64,000 nucleotides of DNA from Nostoc sp. WHI. GTDB taxonomy: Bacteria > Cyanobacteriota > Cyanobacteriia > Cyanobacteriales > Nostocaceae. The stretch covers positions 1-64,000 of the forward strand of contig NZ_WBKM01000095.1 of NCBI RefSeq assembly GCF_015714725.1, written 5' to 3'. A model generated the notes under the pieces. The model was not told the DNA's origin, made no database searches, and worked only from the letters and a program-made list of their open reading frames with translations. Numbering within the stretch: the first letter of the stretch is position 1; each line of letters starts with the position of its first letter. This document shows, piece after piece, positions 1 through 8,578 of this stretch. The position numbers and the translations under genes are program-made.

Positions 1-2
1 TT

Positions 3-30
3 CCCCACTCCCCACTCCCCACTCCCCACT
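3..30. repeat. Heptanucleotide tandem repeat, CCCCACT x4
   Basis: Four perfect CCCCACT units followed by a partial one lie immediately 5' of the cas2 start codon. Short heptamer repeats of this style (STRR) are well known in heterocystous cyanobacteria. The run occupies the place where a ribosome-binding site for cas2 would be expected, and no AGGAGG-like motif is visible. Confidence 0.8.
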
Positions 31-36
31 CCCTTC

Positions 37-324
37 ATGTATATTGTTGTCAGCTACGACATTCCAGAAGATAAGCGTCGTACTAAAATCCATTCGGTTC
101 TCAAGTCTTACGGACAATGGATGCAACTGAGTGTGTTTGAGTGCGATATCACTCCTACTCAGTATGCTAAACTGCGATCGCGTTTAGCTAAATTGATTAA
201 ACCCGACACTGACAGCGTTCGCTTTTATTTTCTCTGTGGCTGTTGTCAGCGAAAAGTCGAACGTATTGGTGGAGAACAGCCACGGGACGAAACAATTTTC
301 TTTGCTGAGTCCCCTTCTGGCTAG
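37..324 (+). CDS. cas2: CRISPR-associated endonuclease Cas2
   Basis: This 95-aa protein has the Cas2 ferredoxin-like opening MYIVVSYDIPEDKRR, with the conserved Asp at residue 8 after the first beta strand, and the usual Cas2 length. Cas2 dimers bridge Cas1 dimers in the spacer-integration complex. It lies 267 bp upstream of a 24-repeat array on the same strand, as expected for the adaptation end of a CRISPR locus. cas1 and any effector genes must lie to the left of the window. The ATG directly follows a CCCCACT heptamer run, so the translation signal is unusual. The subtype cannot be read from Cas2 alone. Cas2 identity is secure. Confidence 0.93.
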   Translation: MYIVVSYDIPEDKRRTKIHSVLKSYGQWMQLSVFECDITPTQYAKLRSRLAKLIKPDTDSVRFYFLCGCCQRKVERIGGEQPRDETIFFAESPSG

Positions 325-591
325 GTTTCTGTATGTTAAATGCGCGGAAGGGTGGGTGTACAAATTCCACAGTCCCAAAAAAGTGCTTCTATGTCAACTC
401 CAGCAAGGGTTTCACCCGTTAGTCGCCCACTTTTCATCCGCGCAATCTCTGAAATGCTTACTAAAATTGGGTTTCAGCCTTTAAAGTTTCCCGACACTCT
501 TCCCAAACGAATCCTGTAATGCTATGATTGCCCTTGAATCGCGCAACCGCACCTTGAAAACTAAATACAGCTTGGCTTTCAGCCTCCCGCG
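325..591 (+). promoter_or_regulatory. CRISPR leader region
   Basis: This 267-bp non-coding stretch lies between cas2 and the first repeat. By position it is the leader, which would hold the array promoter and the integration signals for new spacers. The repeats end in ATTGAAAC on the + strand and the degenerate repeats lie at the far (right) end, both of which place the leader on the left. I could not identify promoter boxes with confidence. Confidence 0.6.
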
Positions 592-2285
592 ATTGCAATT
601 CATCAAAATCCCTATTAGGGATTGAAACGTAAGTTCTTACACGGCGAATGTTACCAGAAGCAGATTGCAATTCATCAAAATCCCTATTAGGGATTGAAAC
701 TTATAAATGCGCTTCTCTCCAGACTTTCAGAACAAATTGCAATTCATCAAAATCCCTATTAGGGATTGAAACTTGAAATAAACTTGAGCGAGCGTTGAAT
801 TGTGTGGATTGCAATTCATCAAAATCCCTATTAGGGATTGAAACAATTCGTCATTGCCCAAAAATTCATCTCGTCACATTGCAATTCATCAAAATCCCTA
901 TTAGGGATTGAAACCTTGAGTTCACAAGCAAAGCGATCGCCCTTTTCTAATTGCAATTCATCAAAATCCCTATTAGGGATTGAAACGCGTGAAACTGAAT
1001 TTCAAAGCAACTTCGGGCGCGAATTGCAATTCATCAAAATCCCTATTAGGGATTGAAACTACCGAGTGGTTGATTCGCTGGTACCGTTCATGCAATTGCA
1101 ATTCATCAAAATCCCTATTAGGGATTGAAACAATCGTATTATTACGTTTCTGGATATGGCATAGAAATTGCAATTCATCAAAATCCCTATTAGGGATTGA
1201 AACTTGTAAGTCTTGCCGATAACGCCTAAAGCTCCACCAATTGCAATTCATCAAAATCCCTATTAGGGATTGAAACCAGTTACAGTAGGAATTGCCGTGC
1301 CTACGACAGCAGCATTGCAATTCATCAAAATCCCTATTAGGGATTGAAACAAAAAGTGGATGGGAGAGGATGGAGCGATGAGAAATTGCAATTCATCAAA
1401 ATCCCTATTAGGGATTGAAACATCAGCCGTCACTCTATTGCCCTGTACTGCAATATTGCAATTCATCAAAATCCCTATTAGGGATTGAAACTACCCTACA
1501 TCAATTATTTGGTGTTAGTGCTAGCCAAAATTGCAATTCATCAAAATCCCTATTAGGGATTGAAACACAACATGCCATTTATTATCGTTGTAAGCTAATG
1601 ATTGCAATTCATCAAAATCCCTATTAGGGATTGAAACTTGTACCTTCAAGAGTTAGTATCCCGTAGGAGAGAATTGCAATTCATCAAAATCCCTATTAGG
1701 GATTGAAACTAGAGTGTGGCGGGAGTGGGGAGCAAGAGTTATGCATTGCAATTCATCAAAATCCCTATTAGGGATTGAAACTCAAGTGGTTGCTGCTTCC
1801 CTAGTGCAGATAGCATTGCAATTCATCAAAATCCCTATTAGGGATTGAAACAAAATACATTTTAATGCCGGGATTTTGAATCAAAAAGATTGCAATTCAT
1901 CAAAATCCCTATTAGGGATTGAAACGTGGTGCGTTTCAACGGCAACATTTCTATGGAACTATTGCAATTCATCAAAATCCCTATTAGGGATTGAAACCTA
2001 AAAATACCGATGGCAAGAACGCAGGTGGTACAATTGCAATTCATCAAAATCCCTATTAGGGATTGAAACTTGGGAGTACCAGTGTTCACAAATCACCCAG
2101 TCACATTGCAATTCATCAAAATCCCTATTAGGGATTGAAACTACATTACGAACAGGCTTAGAGTCGTAGACCCGCAAATTGCAATTCATCAAAATCCCTA
2201 TTAGGGATTGAAACTACCCATTGTCCGTAAATTGAAGAAAATTCCGAAATTGCAATTCATCAAAATCCCTATTAGGGATTGAAAC
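592..2285 (+). CRISPR. CRISPR array, 24 repeats of 37 bp, 23 spacers
   Basis: There are twenty-four copies of a 37-bp repeat that begins ATTGCAATTCATC and ends GGGATTGAAAC, with the internal palindrome CCCTATTAGGG. Copies start at 592, 664, 736, 808, 878, 950, 1023, 1095, 1167, 1240, 1314, 1385, 1455, 1530, 1601, 1673, 1745, 1815, 1889, 1961, 2033, 2105, 2178 and 2249. All copies I read are identical. Spacers are 33-38 bp, mostly 35. The ATTGAAAC 3' end is typical of crRNA 5' handles, so transcription is taken as left to right. Open frames running through the array are by-products of repeats with no stop codon. Array degeneration is not seen here but appears at 3655-3771. Confidence 0.98.
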
Positions 2286-2304
2286 CAATAGAAACAACTA
2301 CTTA

Positions 2305-2341
2305 AAAAAACCTCCAGCTTAAATGCTTGGAGGTTTTTTAA
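2305..2341. terminator. Bidirectional terminator between CRISPR array and minus-strand gene
   Basis: An inverted repeat AACCTCCA...TGGAGGTT has an A-run on its left and a T-run on its right, so it can act as a rho-independent terminator on both strands. It lies 20 bp past the last intact repeat and 28 bp past the stop codon of the minus-strand gene. It can therefore end both the pre-crRNA and that gene's mRNA. Confidence 0.8.
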
Positions 2342-2368
2342 GGCTAACACCTAAGAACAAATAGCTTT

Positions 2369-3547
2369 TTAAAACTTGACAAAATACGTATTTGTTGGCA
2401 AGACTTGGGTAGTTCCTGAATTTGTAGCCAAGTCATTTATATTACCTGTTTTAAGTACTGCAAACTTATCAGTAAAGAGCAATACTTCACCATTGCCAGG
2501 AGTAACCCAAGCTTGCCGAGTATTCAGATTATTAGGAACAACCAAAAAACTTGCATCGCCACGGTAAGCCGGGATACGTCTACCTAAGAAAAGTTGGCTA
2601 TCTCTATTGGGAATTGCGTAAGCAGCAGAGGAACCCACAAAAATATTAGTGCCATTAGCATAAATGGTTTTAGGGAAATTACCATTTCCGTCACCCAATC
2701 CACTAGATGCAGGGAGTCTTGGAAAGGCTAACTGTCCGCGCTCAACAGTAAAGGTAGTAAGATCAACAACTCCCGTATATACCTTTGTTTCATCGCGCGT
2801 CTGGGCAGCATTGGTATACTTGTCGGTAGTAATCAACGTTCCAGTTACTAAGTTTTTACCATTCCATCTAAAAATTGAATTGCCACCATAAACTGAGCCG
2901 AGTACATAAAGTTTATCACCAAAAATATGTAGGCGGTTTAATCGGGTATCTGCCATGTCGTTGGCAAGATTAGCAGAATTGTAGCCCCAAAGTTTACCCT
3001 GATTATCTCCTGGTAAATTTGGGAGATTAAAAATTCTTGCTCCATCAAAACCCATCCGATAAAGAAAAGCTATTTGGACGGGGACACCTAATCTTTTTTG
3101 TTGTTGAAAACCACTGATATAAAGGTAGTTATTCTTGTATTCAAAATCCATTACCTCAGTCACGCCATAAGTATTTTTGGCTTTAAAATTGAGGCTTTGA
3201 TCGTAAATTGACAGGGTATTCATAGATTGGTGAATAACCAACCCATCAATAAACTTAACTCGCGTTCTTGAATTGGCTGCGTTGGTAACTATTGTTTTAT
3301 AGGTTCCGTTAGTTTCTATTTTTACTAACCCTGTAGGAACCGCTAAAACATAAGTTGTGTTATTGATCGCTGAACAGCCACGGGCATCATGATTAGAGTT
3401 TGGGATTAGTTTTTTTGTCCCATTTTCTTCTACTTCCCATACCCCTTCAGGATTGATGATCGCAACTTTACTACCGTTGGTGCAAGCTGCTCTTGGCGAA
3501 GAGATATTGACATAAGCGGCTAAAGCGGGACTAGAGTAATCAAACAT
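2369..3547 (-). CDS. Protein of unknown function, beta-rich repeat architecture
   Basis: I do not recognise this 392-aa family. The chain is rich in Asn, Thr, Gly and aromatic residues and has recurring short strands with turns (for example ANGTNIFVGSS, NGTYKTIV, FGDKLYVLGS), suggesting a beta-propeller or similar repeat fold. No signal peptide or membrane helix is visible, so secretion by a classical route is not indicated. The ATG is preceded by AGGTG at good spacing, and a terminator follows at 2305-2341, so it is a complete single-gene unit. It sits between the intact CRISPR array and degenerate repeats of the same array, so it looks inserted into the locus. A Cas function is not supported by anything visible. 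It could equally be phage- or surface-related. Confidence 0.7.
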   Translation of the reverse strand: MFDYSSPALAAYVNISSPRAACTNGSKVAIINPEGVWEVEENGTKKLIPNSNHDARGCSAINNTTYVLAVPTGLVKIETNGTYKTIVTNAANSRTRVKFIDGLVIHQSMNTLSIYDQSLNFKAKNTYGVTEVMDFEYKNNYLYISGFQQQKRLGVPVQIAFLYRMGFDGARIFNLPNLPGDNQGKLWGYNSANLANDMADTRLNRLHIFGDKLYVLGSVYGGNSIFRWNGKNLVTGTLITTDKYTNAAQTRDETKVYTGVVDLTTFTVERGQLAFPRLPASSGLGDGNGNFPKTIYANGTNIFVGSSAAYAIPNRDSQLFLGRRIPAYRGDASFLVVPNNLNTRQAWVTPGNGEVLLFTDKFAVLKTGNINDLATNSGTTQVLPTNTYFVKF

Positions 3548-3654
3548 ATTACACCTAAGATAAAAAAAGACTTCAGTTGGTTAAGACGTTTTCAGCATAG
3601 GCCTAACTGATACAGATGTCAAAATATTTTTTGAGCGTAGCAAAATCTAACCGC

Positions 3655-3771
3655 ATTGCAATTCATCAAAATCTCTATTACCTATTAGGGATTGAAACCT
3701 GATAAAATACTTTAAATTGGAATCACAAAATTACATTGCAATTCATCAAAATCCCTATTAAAAATCGAAAT
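3655..3771 (+). CRISPR. Detached degenerate end of the CRISPR array
   Basis: Two damaged copies of the same repeat surround a 36-bp spacer. Copy one (3655-3698) is 44 nt long because CTATTA is repeated in its middle, a 7-nt internal expansion. Copy two (3735-3771) matches for its first 26 nt and then decays to AAAATCGAAAT in place of GGGATTGAAAC. Degenerate terminal repeats are typical of the leader-distal end of an array. Here they are separated from the main array by about 1.37 kb carrying a minus-strand gene. Confidence 0.85.
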
Positions 3772-3850
3772 AATATTAATTATCTAAAGTTAATCGCTTT
3801 CCTGCTGATTTAACCATGCTTTTAAATCAGTTATATTAGAAAAATTGCAT

Positions 3851-3876
3851 AGAAAAGGGGCTTAAGCCCCTTGTTT
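3851..3876 (-). terminator. Probable glmM terminator
   Basis: A perfect 18-bp palindrome AAGGGGCTTAAGCCCCTT (3855-3872) is followed on the minus strand by TTTTC, 41 bp after the glmM stop codon. Confidence 0.6.
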
Positions 3877-3916
3877 CACCAAACTTGATTTTGCCCAGTT
3901 TCACAAAGAATTGGTA

Positions 3917-5389
3917 TTAGTCCATCAAATGTTGCTGAACTTTTGAAACTAATTCATTTGTCCAGTAGTTGGTAAGTTCGGCATCGGCAGCTTCTACCAT
4001 GACTCTGATTACTGGTTCTGTACCAGAGGCGCGAACCAAAATTCTGCCAGAATCACCCATTGCAGCTTCAGCAAGAGTGATCGCTTGTTGTAGAGGTTGG
4101 CAATCTTTCCATCCTAAACGGCGATCGCGATCTATAACTCGCACGTTCCGCAACAATTGTGGATAAGTCTGGAAGCTTTGATCTACCAACTCTGCTAAAG
4201 AAACACCCGCCTCTTTTACCAAAGCTGCTACATGCAAGGCTGTTAACAAACCATCTCCAGTCACGGCATAATGACGGCAAAGAATATGACCTGATTGTTC
4301 GCCGCCTAGCATTCCCCCAGTCCGCAGCATTTCGGCTTGCACATATTGATCGCCGACTGCGGTGCGAATTAATTTGCCACCAATTTGTTGCCAAGCCTTC
4401 TCAAAGCCTAAATTGGCCATGACAGTAGATACAATCAAGTTATCCGGCAACTGTTGATTTTGTTGTAACTGGCGTCCCCACAGGTAGAGAATGTAATCGC
4501 CGTTAACTTGTCGGCCAATATTATCTACAGCTAAGACGCGATCGGCATCGCCATCAAAGGCAAAGCCTAAGTCGGCGTTGTGTTCCTGTACTGTTGCTGC
4601 AAGAATATCCAAATGAGTGGAACCGCAGTTGACATTAATGCGATCGCCATCTGCTTCATTATGCAAGCAAATTACCTCTGCTCCCATCTGTGTAAATACT
4701 GATGGTGCTAACCCAACTGCTGCTCCCCACGCCAAATCTAAAACAATCTTCATTCCCTCAAGATTTAGGGCACTATTCAAGGGTTTTTTCAATGCCTCGC
4801 TATAATGCCCCACTAACTCGAAACGTGAGTAATGCCGTCCGCAATTACTAACCCTAGCAATAGGTGATATTTTGCCACGTAGCCCCGCCTCAATTTCTGC
4901 CTGCAATACTTGCGGTAACTTCCCACCATCTGCACCAAAAATCTTAATGCCATTGTCTTCTGGGGGATTGTGGCTGGCAGAAATCATCACTCCGCCTATA
5001 GCATCACTGATGCTGGTGAGATAGGCAACACAAGGAGTGGGACATAATCCCAAATACCAAACCTCTAACCCTGCTGCTGTTAACCCTGCACTCAAAGCCA
5101 TCGCTAGCATATCGCTGGAGTTTCTGGAGTCCTGTCCCAGAATGACTGGCCCTACTTTAGTCGCATGGCTACGTAAAACAATACCTGCCCAAAAACCAAC
5201 TTGTAATACTAGGGGCGCACTGAGTAATTCTCCGACTCGTCCGCGAATACCATCAGTACCAAATAAAGGATTTGCTGGTAGTGGAATTAAATTCAGTGCA
5301 AAACTGCTCTCAATCCCTTTGCCCAATCCATCAGCTTCGGAAGCAGAACCCCCAGGAATTCCTGGTGTCCGAGTTATAGATGAAACCAT
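3917..5389 (-). CDS. glmM: Phosphoglucosamine mutase
   Basis: GlmM interconverts glucosamine-6-phosphate and glucosamine-1-phosphate on the way to UDP-GlcNAc for peptidoglycan. The 490-aa chain carries [11 protein letters not shown] near residue 45, the phosphoserine loop SASHNP with Ser138, the metal loop DGDADR and the phosphate-binding [11 protein letters not shown] near the C-terminus. The last motif and the FGTDGIRG start point to GlmM rather than to phosphoglucomutase/phosphomannomutase. I start at the ATG at 5389 (MVSSITR) because GGAG lies 11 nt upstream; a TTG seven codons earlier is open but has no better signal. The N-terminal ~40 residues ahead of the catalytic fold are longer than in E. 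coli. The gene appears monocistronic. Confidence 0.93.
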   Translation of the reverse strand: MVSSITRTPGIPGGSASEADGLGKGIESSFALNLIPLPANPLFGTDGIRGRVGELLSAPLVLQVGFWAGIVLRSHATKVGPVILGQDSRNSSDMLAMALSAGLTAAGLEVWYLGLCPTPCVAYLTSISDAIGGVMISASHNPPEDNGIKIFGADGGKLPQVLQAEIEAGLRGKISPIARVSNCGRHYSRFELVGHYSEALKKPLNSALNLEGMKIVLDLAWGAAVGLAPSVFTQMGAEVICLHNEADGDRINVNCGSTHLDILAATVQEHNADLGFAFDGDADRVLAVDNIGRQVNGDYILYLWGRQLQQNQQLPDNLIVSTVMANLGFEKAWQQIGGKLIRTAVGDQYVQAEMLRTGGMLGGEQSGHILCRHYAVTGDGLLTALHVAALVKEAGVSLAELVDQSFQTYPQLLRNVRVIDRDRRLGWKDCQPLQQAITLAEAAMGDSGRILVRASGTEPVIRVMVEAADAELTNYWTNELVSKVQQHLMD

Positions 5390-5962
5390 AAGTTTAAACA
5401 CTCCACACAATCACACTGAAAAATAGCACTTAAGACTTTATTCAGCAATTTTGACATGCTTTTTCTCTTGATAAATTCATTCTAGAGCAAGCTAATTTTA
5501 CGTAAGAATACTTAAACTTTTCCTCTCTAATTGTAAATTTTCATAAAGTTAGTATTCGTTTTTACTTTATGAGTAAATTTTTCACATTTTAGCTAATTAT
5601 TCCTTTTATGCCATAAAGTTTAGTCTTGACTTTTATGTGTGTTGGTTCACATTTTGCAATGCTACTCACAAAAAACAAGCAGTAGAAAATATTACCTTTA
5701 TTTAATCGCAAGTATTTTTCAGCTTTACTGAAAATGAAAGTGAAATTTAGCTAATAACAACAAAAAATCAAAACACCGGAATATAAGCTTCTATTCGCTT
5801 AAGCTTGTTACTGTGTAAAAAACTACAAAATTATCCGAGCAGCTTAAAAATTTTTAATATAAATTCTCATCAAATAGTTTTAAGGTAACGGTTTAATGGC
5901 TTTTTAGCCATTTAGTGAATTAAAACCTCGGCAGTTGATTTTTTAAAGTTGAGAAATTTAGC
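5390..5962. other. AT-rich divergent intergenic region between glmM and ho1
   Basis: About 570 bp with no convincing gene lie between the divergent glmM and ho1. The stretch must carry both promoters. A short inverted repeat AATGGCT/AGCCATT lies at about 5894-5911, roughly 50 bp upstream of ho1. I see no other structure. Confidence 0.5.
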
Positions 5963-6679
5963 ATGAGCAGCAATTTAGCAGCCAAATTACGTGTAGGCAC
6001 TAAAAAAGCCCATACGATGGCAGAAAATGTAGGTTTTGTCAAGTGCTTTTTAAGAGGAGTGGTAGAAAAAAACTCTTACCGAAAACTAGTTGCTAACTTC
6101 TACTTCGTCTACTCAGCGATGGAAGAAGAGATGGAAAAGCACCGTCAGCACCCAATTATTTCTAAAATTAACTTTCCCCAACTCAACCGCAAGTATACCT
6201 TAGAGCAAGACCTGGGTTATTACTTCGGGGCTAATTGGAGAGAGCAAATCCAACTATCTCCCGCAGGTAAAGCTTATGTACAGCGCATCCGAGAAATATC
6301 TGAAACAGCACCAGAATTGTTAATCGCCCATTCATATACTCGTTACCTGGGTGACTTATCTGGGGGACAAATTCTCAAAAATATTGCTGTAACAGCGATG
6401 AATTTGTCTGATGGGCAAGGAACAGCCTTTTATGAGTTTCCAGAGATTTCCGATGAGAAGGCATTCAAAGCGAAATATCGTCAAACATTGGATGAACTAC
6501 CTCTTGATGATGCTATTAGCGATCGCATAGTTGATGAAGCTAACGCCGCCTTTGGTACGAACATGAAGATGTTCGAGGAATTGGAAGGCAATTTAATCAA
6601 GGCGATCGGTGTAATGCTGTACAACAGCCTGACACGGCGTCGTACACGCGGTAGTACTGAACTCGCTACTGCTGAATAA
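5963..6679 (+). CDS. ho1: Haem oxygenase (biliverdin-producing)
   Basis: Haem oxygenase opens haem to biliverdin IX-alpha, CO and iron using reduced ferredoxin, the first step to phycobilins and phytochrome chromophores. The 238-aa length is typical of cyanobacterial HO1. The proximal haem ligand is His17 in KKAHTMAE, and the distal-helix motif GDLSGGQ is present near residue 133. There is no membrane anchor, so it is soluble. The gene stands alone on the + strand, divergent from glmM, with a hairpin directly at its stop codon. A paralogue (HO2) usually exists in such genomes but is not in this window. Identification is firm. Confidence 0.95.
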   Translation: MSSNLAAKLRVGTKKAHTMAENVGFVKCFLRGVVEKNSYRKLVANFYFVYSAMEEEMEKHRQHPIISKINFPQLNRKYTLEQDLGYYFGANWREQIQLSPAGKAYVQRIREISETAPELLIAHSYTRYLGDLSGGQILKNIAVTAMNLSDGQGTAFYEFPEISDEKAFKAKYRQTLDELPLDDAISDRIVDEANAAFGTNMKMFEELEGNLIKAIGVMLYNSLTRRRTRGSTELATAE

Positions 6680-6717
6680 GCTAATGTGCGACACAGAGAT
6701 CCGACCATTAGCTTAAT
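6677..6717 (+). terminator. Hairpin at the ho1 stop codon
   Basis: TAAGCTAATG, which begins with the ho1 stop codon, pairs with CATTAGCTTA at 6708-6717 across a 21-nt loop. The stem is ten bp, but only a weak T-run follows, so it may be a terminator or an mRNA 3'-end stabiliser. Confidence 0.5.
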
Positions 6718-6828
6718 CTTAAGAGTGTTAAAAGCGCTCAATACATTTAGGGGCGATCGCCTTGTGATTGTTTTGGATTTATCAAAGCAAATATAAGGAG
6801 ATTGCCCCTCAATTATGTTTAATTATTT

Positions 6829-6939
6829 GGCGTTGCTGAACTAAGGGATGAAATATTATGTATTGAAATCTAAAACTCCTTATCCTCTCTGCGCCTCTGC
6901 GCCTCTGCGTGAAAAAATCATCCCGCATTTATGCAAAGT
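6829..6939. mobile_element. MITE remnant with GGCGTTGC-type ends
   Basis: The left end GGCGTTGCTGAACTAAGGGA and the right end TCATCCCGCATTTATGCAAAG form an imperfect inverted repeat. The same ends occur, better preserved, on the element at 21530-21735. The core has CTCTGCGCC repeats. The right terminus has drifted from GCAACGCC, and I cannot see a target duplication, so this looks like an older copy. It lies just downstream of the stop codon of the carboxypeptidase gene. Confidence 0.6.
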
Positions 6940-6947
6940 TCGACAAA

Positions 6948-8270
6948 CTAACTTTTGAACAAGATGTCATTGCGACTGACTGCGCCTAACTGGGGTAAAG
7001 AGTTGATGGCTGAGTGGGGAGTGAGGGTAGCAGGAACGATTGCAGGTATTTGTAATTGTTTTACAACACTTTGCAACAGTTGGTCTTGTCCAATACGCAA
7101 ACCGCCGACGTTTGTCCCCCGGTTGATAATCGCAAACCAAACCAAACCGCGATCGCGTGTAGGCATAACTCCTGCCAAAGCGCTCACATCTCGGAGAGTG
7201 CCAGTTTTGATTACAGTGGCGGGGGGAATGTGTCTAGAGTGTAGTGTTCCCCGACGATCAAACCCAGACATCGGGAACAAATCAGCCAAATTCAATTGAT
7301 GGACAGATGCCTCCTTTTGAATAGCCATCAACATTGCACAAGCAGCTCTAGGGGAAATGCGATTCTCTGGCCCCAGTCCAGAACCATTGATTAACTGGAT
7401 TTCCACTTGTGGCACCTTAGCAAGGTTGGCAGCAGTTGATTGCACTACAGCTGCTCCCCCCACTGACTCTGCTAGCATCTCTGCCATCTCGTTGTTACTG
7501 TAAACATTCATTTCCTTGATTAGTTGCTTCAAGGGTAATGAACGATGACGTAGTAACAAGATTTGTTGAGGATTTGGTTGCACCGCAAATTTGATCGCAC
7601 CTGCAATCACGACTTTCGGCTTGGGTGTTCCCTTGGGCATGATTGAGTGGATGTAAACAGCAGGACGACCCCAAGTTGCATAATTTAGAGTTTGCTTGAG
7701 TATTAGACCTGCTAGCATCGGCTGACGTTGGAAATTCATGGCAAAATTGCCAGTAATAATCAAATTTCCCTTTACCTGCTTGATACCCATTTTATTGAGA
7801 GTATTACCAAGAGCGATCGCTTCTTCCCAAACAAACAAAGGATCGCCACCGCCAGTAATCACCAAATCACCTTGCACAACTCCTTTGACCACTGGCCCAG
7901 TGACACTTACTAAAGTATCAAATTGGTAATCTGGCCCCCAAGTTTTCAAAGCAACTAGTGAAGTAGCAATTTTGGTTAAAGAAGCAGCCGGCAGAGGTGT
8001 AGTACCTTGGTGATTTGCCATCAGCATCGGACCCGACTGCATCCAAATTCCCTGACTCTCAGCCAGATTTTGCGCCACCACTTTTGATGTTACAAGCTTT
8101 TTTAGATATGCTTGCACCGTCGTCGCCCCAGCTGGATTGGGATCAGGGGCAAGAACCAAGCCAGGGCTAGTTTGCCAAGTCAAAGCATCTAGGGCATCCA
8201 GAGGCTTGAACTGTACCCCGGCCATTTCCAGCCAGAGGGTAACCAAACCTGAACCCAATAATTCCAGCAT
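6948..8270 (-). CDS. dacB: D-alanyl-D-alanine carboxypeptidase/endopeptidase, PBP4 family (peptidase S13)
   Basis: The protein belongs to the penicillin-binding S13 family, which trims or cleaves peptidoglycan cross-links in the periplasm. All three active-site boxes are present: SxxK as SLTK at residues 97-100, SxN as YSNNEMAEML, and KTG as VIKTGTLRDVSAL. The 440-aa length fits the family. The N-terminus (MLELLGSGLVTLWLEMAGV) is hydrophobic but is not a standard signal peptide. A longer start could exist upstream, but no open extension was noted. It is transcribed alone. dacB is the family-level symbol; the exact orthology is inferred. Confidence 0.87.
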   Translation of the reverse strand: MLELLGSGLVTLWLEMAGVQFKPLDALDALTWQTSPGLVLAPDPNPAGATTVQAYLKKLVTSKVVAQNLAESQGIWMQSGPMLMANHQGTTPLPAASLTKIATSLVALKTWGPDYQFDTLVSVTGPVVKGVVQGDLVITGGGDPLFVWEEAIALGNTLNKMGIKQVKGNLIITGNFAMNFQRQPMLAGLILKQTLNYATWGRPAVYIHSIMPKGTPKPKVVIAGAIKFAVQPNPQQILLLRHRSLPLKQLIKEMNVYSNNEMAEMLAESVGGAAVVQSTAANLAKVPQVEIQLINGSGLGPENRISPRAACAMLMAIQKEASVHQLNLADLFPMSGFDRRGTLHSRHIPPATVIKTGTLRDVSALAGVMPTRDRGLVWFAIINRGTNVGGLRIGQDQLLQSVVKQLQIPAIVPATLTPHSAINSLPQLGAVSRNDILFKS

Positions 8271-8578
8271 GTTTTATTCCTCTGTTAGGATTTGATACGT
8301 TGTTTCCTGTGCCAATATACAAGGTTTTTTACAATAATCAGTATTGAGTCATCATAAATAGTGTATTTCTCATCTGTTAAGTAGGGTAAATCATATTGTT
8401 TTCGTGGCTCCTTTGATCATGCTTTTGTAGAGACGGCGATTTATCGCGTCTCTTGCCTGAACCAAACAGTCATTGCGATCGCAGCAAAGCAATCCCAGCC
8501 CTTGCATTGCTGCATAAAGCCCTTGGGTATGGCTGCGTTTAGCGCAATAACACTGTGTAATTAATTGTGTTTACTTAC
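8271..8578. repeat. Intergenic stretch with GAGACG...CGTCTC palindromic repeat
   Basis: No gene is seen in these 308 bp between two minus-strand genes. A hairpin GAGACG/CGTCTC around CGATTTATCG (8430-8452) resembles the short palindromic repeats dispersed in Nostoc-type genomes. A HIP1 octamer occurs near 8477. Confidence 0.5.

Noticed and set aside
838-2192. Several open frames of 60-115 codons through the CRISPR array on both strands
   Set aside because: They consist of translations of the repeat plus spacers, with the same peptide recurring, and are accidental.
3655-3771. A second, independent CRISPR array
   Set aside because: Both repeats are degenerate copies of the main repeat and fit the worn end of that array better.
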